The translations under genes and the position numbers were made by a program. Under the pieces are notes generated by a model. It worked only from the letters and a program-made list of their open reading frames with translations, was not told the DNA's origin and searched no databases. Positions 6,622 to 11,677 of a stretch of DNA of 11,677 bases are shown one piece after another. The DNA is taken from the NCBI GenBank assembly GCA_003560215.1, contig PWIY01000324.1, forward strand, positions 1 through 11,677. Direction: 5' to 3'. Each line of letters starts with the position of its first letter. Within the stretch, counting starts at the first letter, position 1. This stretch comes from Bacteroidales bacterium. GTDB taxonomy: Bacteria > Bacteroidota > Bacteroidia > Bacteroidales > UBA7960.

Positions 6622-7368
6622 TTATTCCGGCAGCATCTGCACTTCTTTCATTTCGTATGACTCCCGTTTTCCGCTGTTGCGCTGAAGGACTATTCTCCCA
6701 TATTCGTTCACACTGGCTATACAGGCTTCGAAAACTTCTTCTCCTTTCCTGAAGCGCATCCGCTGTCCGTACCCAAGCAAGTGATGCAGGTATTCTTTAT
6801 CCACTTCGGCCAGATGACCCTGAGCCAGCCGTTCATATTGCCTGCCTGTTTGGTGCAACAGATAATCCAGGCATTCGCGCAAAGCATATTTTTTCCCGCA
6901 AAGCAGGGAAAGCGAAGTTGGGTTGGGCAGGTCTGGGGGGAAGTGGGTCTGGTTGACATTGATCCCGATCCCCACAATACTCAGTTCGTAGGTCTGGCCC
7001 ATGATCCTGTTTTCAATCAGGGTACCGGCAACTTTTTTGTTATCGGCAACAACATCGTTGGGCCACTTGATTTTGAAGACCTTATCCGGACACAATTCCG
7101 ACAGGGCATTGCGTATGCCAACTGCCACGGATTTATTCAGGAAAAATTGCCGGGCGGGGGAGAGAAAGACCGGCTTCAGCAGGATGGATATCGTAAGGTT
7201 CTGACCCGGCTCACTCATCCAGCGGTTATCGCCCAGCCCCCTGCCTGCGGTTTGATTTCCTGCCTGCAGCACCCTGCCCTCTGCGGGAACCGGACCTGCT
7301 TCAATCATTCTCCAGAATTCCCGATTTGTAGAATCGGCTTCATCAAGATAGTGTAAGGAAAAGTGCAT
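6622..7368 (-). CDS. birA: Biotin--[acetyl-CoA-carboxylase] ligase, short form without DNA-binding domain
   Basis: A 248-residue enzyme that makes biotinyl-5'-AMP from biotin and ATP and transfers biotin to a lysine of biotin-dependent carboxylases, in the cytoplasm. Motifs run in the usual order: DSTN at 12-15, QTAGRGLGDNRW at 39-50 (biotin/ATP-binding loop), a KWPND block at 101-105, KVAGTLIE at 112-119 with the conserved catalytic-region lysine, and GIGINVN at 133-139. A small C-terminal beta domain (about 200-248, RMRFRKGEEVFEACI) completes it. The N-terminal winged-helix domain of E. coli BirA is absent, so this is a monofunctional group I ligase and should not itself repress biotin genes. 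It lies alone on the minus strand, convergent with the SRPBCC gene and divergent from rsfS. Confidence 0.94.
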   Translation of the reverse strand: MHFSLHYLDEADSTNREFWRMIEAGPVPAEGRVLQAGNQTAGRGLGDNRWMSEPGQNLTISILLKPVFLSPARQFFLNKSVAVGIRNALSELCPDKVFKIKWPNDVVADNKKVAGTLIENRIMGQTYELSIVGIGINVNQTHFPPDLPNPTSLSLLCGKKYALRECLDYLLHQTGRQYERLAQGHLAEVDKEYLHHLLGYGQRMRFRKGEEVFEACIASVNEYGRIVLQRNSGKRESYEMKEVQMLPE

Positions 7369-7385
7369 CCTGCCTGTTTTTTTTG

Positions 7386-7393
7386 TAAAGATA
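7386..7393 (-). promoter_or_regulatory. Weak -7-like box (TATCTTTA) before birA
   Basis: On the minus strand this reads TATCTTTA, one mismatch from TAnnTTTG at the last base, 17 nt upstream of the birA ATG. No -33 partner is evident. It is the only candidate in the 144-bp divergent gap for birA. Confidence 0.28.
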
Positions 7394-7480
7394 ACACATC
7401 GTGATGAATCACTGATTCCGGAAATGATTCAGCTTATTACCGAAAAAGTAACCGGAAGGCAATATGTGGGTAAAATTCGT

Positions 7481-7488
7481 TAATTTTG
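7481..7488 (+). promoter_or_regulatory. Bacteroidota -7 box (TAATTTTG) before rsfS
   Basis: TAATTTTG followed by C is an exact and very typical Bacteroidota -7 element, 24 nt before the rsfS ATG at 7513. No TTTG lies at the -33 position. It is the only strong promoter candidate before the rsfS-ftsH-LUD-DUF2007-cdsA series, and so probably the main promoter of that operon. Confidence 0.55.
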
Positions 7489-7512
7489 CACGAAAAGAAT
7501 AATGTTTAGCGA

Positions 7513-7890
7513 ATGACAGAAAAAACTGAGATAAGAGACATATCTGCACTGCTTGTTGATGCAATCATAAAAGGAATACAGGAAAAAAAGGGACAGGAGA
7601 TCATTCAGCTTAATCTTGGGAAAATTCATTCAGCGGTTTGTGATTATTTCGTGATTTGTCACGGGAATTCCAACACCCATGCCACAGCTATCGCTGAATC
7701 CGTAGAGGAAGAAGTAAAAAAGTCCACCGGTTTCAACCCTGCCCGCCGGGAAGGTTTTACCAACGGAGAGTGGATCTTGCTTGATTATCTGGATGTGGTG
7801 GTTCACATATTCCAGGAACCCGTACGTCGCTATTACCAGGTGGAAGAGTTATGGGCAGACGCCCCGCTGAAAAAGATTGCGGAGGAATGA
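7513..7890 (+). CDS. rsfS: Ribosomal silencing factor RsfS
   Basis: A 125-residue protein of the RsfS/Iojap/DUF143 family, full length. RsfS binds ribosomal protein uL14 on the 50S subunit and blocks joining with 30S, which lowers translation under nutrient limitation. Family blocks are plain: CDYFVICHGNSNTHATAIAE at 43-62 and, after the EGFTNGEWILLDY segment (80-92), DVVVHIFQEPVRRYYQVEEL at 94-113. The ATG at 7513 follows a strong -7 box. ftsH starts 37 nt after the stop with no promoter-like box between, so the two are probably co-transcribed. Confidence 0.96.
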   Translation: MTEKTEIRDISALLVDAIIKGIQEKKGQEIIQLNLGKIHSAVCDYFVICHGNSNTHATAIAESVEEEVKKSTGFNPARREGFTNGEWILLDYLDVVVHIFQEPVRRYYQVEELWADAPLKKIAEE

Positions 7891-7927
7891 TCTTCGCGCT
7901 GGATGGTTTTGGTTTTTTGAAGTAAAC

Positions 7928-10030
7928 ATGAACATGACAGAATCAAAAGGAAAACAAAATAATGCGGGTAAGCCGCAAACTGACAAGTCTCGCGGAAACC
8001 GCCCTTCCGGTAATAACCGGGGTGGCAAGACTTCAGGAAAGCCTGAGGGCAAAAAGCCGGGGTTTAATTTTTACTGGATTTATGCAATCCTGGCGGCCGT
8101 GTTCATTGGCTTGCAATTTTTTAACTGGGGAAGCCCTGCGGTGGAAATATCGCAGATGCGGTTTGAAAATGAAATGCTGACCTGGGACGAGGAGGATGGC
8201 TCCGACATTGCCCAACTGAAAATCATCAACAAAGAAGAAGTTGAGGTTTTTATCAAGGAAGACCGGCTGGACAAAGAAAAATACGAGGATGCGGAACCCG
8301 GCCGCACAATCGGAGAAACAACGGGCCCTCATTATGTATTCAGGATCGCCTCGGTGGAAAATTTTGAGGCCATGATCAGGGAAACCCAGGCTGAGTGGCC
8401 GGTGGAAGACCGGTTTCCGGTCTATCCCGAATCACGGAAAAGCTGGGGAACTGACGTTCTCAGCTGGCTGCTGCCCATAGGTCTGCTGATCGCATTCTGG
8501 ATTTTTATCATCAGACGAATGGCGGGAAGCGGGGGACCCGGGGGGCAGATGTTCAACATTGGTAAATCAAAAGCCACCCTGTTTGATAAAGACACCCATG
8601 TGAGCATTGACTTCAAGGATGTGGCCGGACTGGATGAAGCCAAGGTGGAGCTCATGGAGATTGTTGACTTCCTGAAAAACCCGAAAAAATACACTGAACT
8701 GGGAGGGAAGATCCCCAAAGGGGCATTGCTGGTCGGACCACCGGGAACCGGAAAAACCCTGCTGGCCAAAGCGGTGGCCGGTCAGGCGCAGGTGCCCTTC
8801 TTTTCACTGAGCGGATCTGATTTTGTTGAGATGTTCGTGGGAGTGGGGGCTTCACGGGTCAGGGATCTTTTCAAACAGGCCAAGGAAAAGGCTCCATGTA
8901 TTGTTTTTATTGATGAGATAGATGCCATAGGACGTGCACGGGGTAAGAATCCGGTAACCGGCTCCAATGATGAGCGTGAGAATACCCTGAATCAGCTGCT
9001 GACCGAAATGGATGGATTCGGAACCAATGTGGGCGTGATCATCCTTGCCGCCACCAACCGTGCCGATGTCCTTGACAGGGCATTGCTCAGGGCCGGGCGT
9101 TTTGACCGGCAGATCCATGTGGAAATGCCTGACCTGACAGAGCGCAGGGCGATCTTCAAGGTCCATATGAAACCCCTCAGGCTGGAAAAGAACCTGGACG
9201 AAGAGTTCCTGGCCAAACAAACCCCCGGTTTTTCAGGTGCCGACATTGCCGATGTGTGTAATGAGGCCGCATTGATCGCAGCCAGGCGAAACAAGAAGGT
9301 GGTGGATAAGCAGGACTTCATGGATGCCATTGACCGGATTATCGGCGGACTGGAAAAACGAAACAAGATCATCTCCCCGCAGGAAAAGAAAGTGATTGCC
9401 TACCATGAATCCGGGCATGCTGCTGTCAGCTGGCAGCTGGAATATGCCCATCCGCTGGTAAAGGTAACCATTGTGCCGCGTGGTAAAGCACTGGGTGCGG
9501 CATGGTATCTGCCTGAAGAAAGGCAGATCACCACCTTTGAGCAAATGTATGATGAGCTGACAAGCACCCTTGGCGGCCGGGCAGCCGAAGATATTATTTT
9601 TGGCCAGGTATCCACCGGTGCGCTCAATGATCTTGAGAAGGTTACCAAACAGGCTTATGCGATGGTGGTTTATTTTGGGTTGAATAAAAAGATCGGAAAT
9701 GTGAGTTATTACGACTCAAGTGGTCAGAATGAGTATAATTTCACAAAACCATACTCTGAGAAAACCGCCCAGACCATTGATGAAGAGGTCAGTGCCCTGA
9801 TTGAAAAAGCCTATACGCGAGCAAAGGATATGTTGCTGACCAAAAAGGACAAACTCATGCAGCTTGGTGATCTGTTGCTTGAAAAGGAAGTAATTTTCCG
9901 TGAAGATCTGGAAAGGATATTTGGCAAAAGACCATTTCCGGATTCTGAACATGCACGTGAGCAGGGGTTTGGTGTGGGGTCTTCCATGAATACCAAAGAG
10001 GATGTCGAAAATCCGTTGACTGAAGCATAA
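7928..10030 (+). CDS. ftsH: ATP-dependent zinc metalloprotease FtsH
   Basis: A 700-residue inner-membrane AAA+ protease that extracts and degrades misfolded membrane proteins and selected soluble proteins as a hexamer. A polar, basic, Gly/Asn/Lys-rich cytoplasmic tail (about 1-45) precedes TM1 (about 48-65). A periplasmic domain (about 66-175) and TM2 (about 177-195) follow. The AAA+ module has Walker A GPPGTGKT (270-277), Walker B VFIDEID (326-332) and the arginine-bearing RAGRFDR (388-394). The peptidase has zinc motif HESGH (493-497), with D568 in GALNDLEK as the likely third ligand. All catalytic residues are intact. The ATG at 7928 is preferred; another ATG lies two codons later, and a TTG start at 7877 would overlap rsfS. 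The LUD gene starts 9 bp after the stop, so the genes are probably one operon. Confidence 0.98.
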   Translation: MNMTESKGKQNNAGKPQTDKSRGNRPSGNNRGGKTSGKPEGKKPGFNFYWIYAILAAVFIGLQFFNWGSPAVEISQMRFENEMLTWDEEDGSDIAQLKIINKEEVEVFIKEDRLDKEKYEDAEPGRTIGETTGPHYVFRIASVENFEAMIRETQAEWPVEDRFPVYPESRKSWGTDVLSWLLPIGLLIAFWIFIIRRMAGSGGPGGQMFNIGKSKATLFDKDTHVSIDFKDVAGLDEAKVELMEIVDFLKNPKKYTELGGKIPKGALLVGPPGTGKTLLAKAVAGQAQVPFFSLSGSDFVEMFVGVGASRVRDLFKQAKEKAPCIVFIDEIDAIGRARGKNPVTGSNDERENTLNQLLTEMDGFGTNVGVIILAATNRADVLDRALLRAGRFDRQIHVEMPDLTERRAIFKVHMKPLRLEKNLDEEFLAKQTPGFSGADIADVCNEAALIAARRNKKVVDKQDFMDAIDRIIGGLEKRNKIISPQEKKVIAYHESGHAAVSWQLEYAHPLVKVTIVPRGKALGAAWYLPEERQITTFEQMYDELTSTLGGRAAEDIIFGQVSTGALNDLEKVTKQAYAMVVYFGLNKKIGNVSYYDSSGQNEYNFTKPYSEKTAQTIDEEVSALIEKAYTRAKDMLLTKKDKLMQLGDLLLEKEVIFREDLERIFGKRPFPDSEHAREQGFGVGSSMNTKEDVENPLTEA

Positions 10031-10039
10031 ATTCACCCA

Positions 10040-10696
10040 ATGAAGGAGAGCACTTCCAAGGAGAAAGTTCTGAAGAAGATCCGCGATGCCCTGGTCAATG
10101 GCATGCCTGCCCCTTATGAGGGTGTTGACGGCAGTGTGGGTGTGTTTCACAAACCTGATGCTGACTATCGTGAAGAGGCTTTTGCTGAGGCACTCATCCG
10201 CGAAAAGGGGCGGTTTGTATTCTGCAAAGATGTGGATGAACTGACCAGCGGATTGCAAACCCTTTTATCTCAAAAAGGGATTAAGCAGGTTTTCTGTAGC
10301 GAAAATTTTCTTTTTGGGCTGCTGAAGGAGCTGAAGGTTGGGATTTCCGGAGAAACAGAAGATCTGCATGGATGCGGAGCAGCTGTAACAGGCTGTGAAG
10401 CCCTTGTTGTTCGTCACGGATCCGTTGTTTTGAGCAGCCGCCAGGCCATGAGTCGTAAAGGTTTTATCACACCCCCTGTTCATATTGTGGTTGCCACCAA
10501 CAAACAACTGGCAGATGAGCCCAAAGATGTGTTTCGGTTTCTGCAGGCAAGGTACGGCAAGGAAATTCCGTCGCTGATCACCTTTGTTACAGGCCCCGGA
10601 AGAACTGCGGATATTGAAAAAAATCTGGTAATTGGTGCCCACGGTCCGAAAGAGTTGTATATTTTTATGCTGGATATCTCATCCACATTTCAATAA
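10040..10696 (+). CDS. LUD-domain protein (LutC/YkgG-like)
   Basis: A 218-residue cytoplasmic protein of the LUD family (LutC/YkgG). The C-terminal signature TGPGRTADIEK at 184-194 followed by IGAHGPKELYIFMLD at 198-212 is diagnostic, and the central CGAAVTGCEALVVRHGSVVL (112-131) fits the domain core. In lactate-using bacteria LutC works with the iron-sulfur proteins LutA and LutB to oxidise L-lactate. No lutA or lutB lies in this window, and this protein has no iron-sulfur cluster motif, so lactate oxidation should not be assumed. It starts 9 bp after ftsH and is followed by DUF2007 and cdsA on the same strand. I recall this position between ftsH and cdsA as recurrent in Bacteroidales, which argues for a conserved but unknown role. 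Confidence 0.9.
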   Translation: MKESTSKEKVLKKIRDALVNGMPAPYEGVDGSVGVFHKPDADYREEAFAEALIREKGRFVFCKDVDELTSGLQTLLSQKGIKQVFCSENFLFGLLKELKVGISGETEDLHGCGAAVTGCEALVVRHGSVVLSSRQAMSRKGFITPPVHIVVATNKQLADEPKDVFRFLQARYGKEIPSLITFVTGPGRTADIEKNLVIGAHGPKELYIFMLDISSTFQ

Positions 10697-10750
10697 ATTC
10701 AATGAATTCGCGCAGTAAAGGCTGCCTGACGTTCCCTAAATGGTTTGCAA

Positions 10751-10954
10751 ATGAAAGATAACTGGCAAAAAATATACAGCAATACCTTGGAACACAAGCT
10801 AAAGATTGTTCAGGCTGTTCTGAAGGATGCCGGGATCAGGAGTGTCATCATGAATAAGAAGGATTCTGCATATCTTTTCGGAGAACTTGAGCTTTACGTG
10901 CAAACCGATGATGTAATGAAAGCAAAGCAAATAATCAATAAGGAGTTATTGTGA
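10751..10954 (+). CDS. DUF2007 family small protein
   Basis: A 67-residue protein that fits DUF2007, an alpha/beta family annotated in Pfam as putative signal-transducing proteins; some members carry extra zinc-ribbon or membrane parts, which this one lacks. The pattern is typical: W..IY.....HK..IVQAVLKDAGI, then a segment ending ELELYVQTDDVMKAKQII, where a helix and strands form a ferredoxin-like unit. It has no cysteines, signal peptide or membrane segment. The ATG at 10751 is used; an in-frame TTG lies two codons upstream. Its stop codon overlaps the GTG start of cdsA by 4 nt, so the two are probably translationally coupled. The biochemical role is unknown. Confidence 0.87.
   Translation: MKDNWQKIYSNTLEHKLKIVQAVLKDAGIRSVIMNKKDSAYLFGELELYVQTDDVMKAKQIINKELL
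10940..10945 (+). promoter_or_regulatory. Shine-Dalgarno-like AAGGAG before the cdsA GTG start
   Basis: AAGGAG sits 5 nt before the GTG at 10951, inside the last codons of the DUF2007 gene. Strong Shine-Dalgarno sequences are unusual in Bacteroidota and I saw no comparable one before the other genes here, so this supports the non-ATG start of cdsA. Confidence 0.55.
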
Positions 10955-11677
10955 GTAATCTGGCCCGGCGAACAATTACAGGTATTGTATTGGTGTTATT
11001 GGTCATTGCATCTGTCATAACGCATCAATATTTTTTTTCATTGCTTTTCCTCATTTTTACCGGTATCGGGTTGTGGGAGTTTTACTCACTGGTAGAAAGG
11101 GCAGGGGTGTATCCAAATAAAACCGCAGGAATAATTGCAGGAATGGTTCTTTTTGCCACCAATGCGCTGATTGCAACCAACATCCTTCACCTGTCGTGGC
11201 TCTTGCTGAATTTTGTCTTTGTTTTTCTGATTTTTTTACTCGAATTATACCGGAATAATCCCAATCCGTTCACCAACATTGCATTTACATTTTTTGGGTT
11301 GCTGTATGTGGCACTCCCGTTTTCGCTGTTGAATTATTTTCCCAATCCGGCATTTCTGCCGGGGGTATATCACTCCAGCTTGCTGCTGGGTTTCTTTTTT
11401 CTTGTCTGGATCAACGAAACCGCTGCTTATGTGATCGGAACCGCGATCGGACGCCACCATCTCTTTGAGCGGGTTTCACCGAAGAAAACCTGGGAGGGAG
11501 CCATTGGAGGCGGGTTGCTGGCTCTTGTCAGCGCCGTGCTGATTGCATCCCATTATCAGCAGGTTTCAATGGCCGACTGGTTGATAATAGCCCTGATTGT
11601 GGTCGTTTTCGGCTCATACGGTGATTTATTTGAATCGATGTTCAAAAGGAGCATTAAGGCAAAGGACAGCGGAAATA
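10951..11677 (+). CDS. cdsA: Phosphatidate cytidylyltransferase (CDP-diacylglycerol synthase), partial
   Basis: The frame opens with GTG at 10951 and runs 242 codons to the window end, where the gene is cut. The enzyme converts phosphatidate + CTP to CDP-diacylglycerol, the precursor of phosphatidylethanolamine, phosphatidylglycerol and cardiolipin, in the inner membrane. Hydrophobic helices cover about 9-40, 58-100, 110-128, 143-166, 184-202 and 210-222. The late conserved blocks are WINETAAY ... SPKKTWEG (153-183) and GDLFESMFKRSIKAKDSGN (224-242), the first half of the CdsA signature S-x-x-K-R-x4-K-D-x-G; the closing HGG...DR part lies outside. Position 157 is Glu where I expect Asp in W-x-N-D-T. 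The next in-frame ATG is about 64 codons in and would delete conserved helices, so GTG is preferred. It overlaps the DUF2007 stop by 4 nt. Confidence 0.94.
   Translation, partial: MSNLARRTITGIVLVLLVIASVITHQYFFSLLFLIFTGIGLWEFYSLVERAGVYPNKTAGIIAGMVLFATNALIATNILHLSWLLLNFVFVFLIFLLELYRNNPNPFTNIAFTFFGLLYVALPFSLLNYFPNPAFLPGVYHSSLLLGFFFLVWINETAAYVIGTAIGRHHLFERVSPKKTWEGAIGGGLLALVSAVLIASHYQQVSMADWLIIALIVVVFGSYGDLFESMFKRSIKAKDSGN

Noticed and set aside
6781..7356. 191-codon open frame on the plus strand opposite birA
   Set aside because: It is the antisense reading of an intact biotin ligase with all motifs; no family resemblance.
7877..7927. TTG start that would add 17 residues to FtsH
   Set aside because: It would overlap the rsfS coding end, use a rare start codon and add a segment without family similarity; the ATG at 7928 is better.
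9073..9113. FtsH reads LLRAGRFDR instead of the LLRPGRFDR seen in many bacteria
   Set aside because: I recall Ala at this position in Bacteroidota FtsH; the arginines are intact, so this is not unusual.
9716..10258. 180-codon open frame on the minus strand across the ftsH-LUD junction
   Set aside because: It is antisense to two well-supported genes and spans their boundary, with no motif or promoter.

Overview
The window looks like an ordinary stretch of a Bacteroidota chromosome, most likely order Bacteroidales or a close relative. Three things point there. The gene content and order are typical of that group: DUF3822-rsmD-coaD, Nudix divergent to pyrE, and rsfS-ftsH-LUD-DUF2007-cdsA. Several genes are preceded by an octamer matching the Bacteroidota sigma factor -7 element TAnnTTTG. 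Shine-Dalgarno sequences are almost absent. GC content is moderate and codon use looks even throughout, and I saw no sign of recent transfer.

Layout. (1) Positions 1-476, minus strand: the N-terminal part of an Ldh2-family NAD(P)H-dependent dehydrogenase whose C-terminus lies outside the window. (2) 656-2664, plus strand: a small membrane-anchored protein of unknown function, a DUF3822 protein (family with an actin/PilM-like fold) and rsmD (16S rRNA methyltransferase), tightly packed. (3) 2745-4681, plus strand: coaD (coenzyme A synthesis), then an exported thioredoxin-fold protein with a CxxS motif instead of CxxC. (4) 4785-5402, minus strand: a Nudix hydrolase, convergent with the previous gene and divergent from pyrE. 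(5) 5480-6563, plus strand: pyrE (UMP synthesis) and an SRPBCC-fold protein. (6) 6622-7368, minus strand: a short biotin protein ligase. (7) 7513 to the window end, plus strand: rsfS (ribosome silencing), ftsH (membrane AAA+ protease), a LUD-domain (LutC-like) protein, a DUF2007 protein and cdsA (CDP-diacylglycerol synthase, cut by the window edge). This last group is packed closely enough to be one operon. It joins ribosome dormancy, membrane-protein quality control and phospholipid synthesis.

Most genes are core housekeeping functions. No gene-free stretch reaches 300 bases; the largest is 477-655, a divergent promoter region. I found no tRNA, rRNA, CRISPR array, insertion sequence or phage gene. 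I see no clear new multi-gene system. The most interesting leads are the unknown membrane protein next to DUF3822 (a possible pilin-like plus PilM-like pair), the CxxS thioredoxin-like protein, a substituted conserved acidic residue in CdsA, and a promoter-like sequence with no plus-strand gene after it at 4729-4759.
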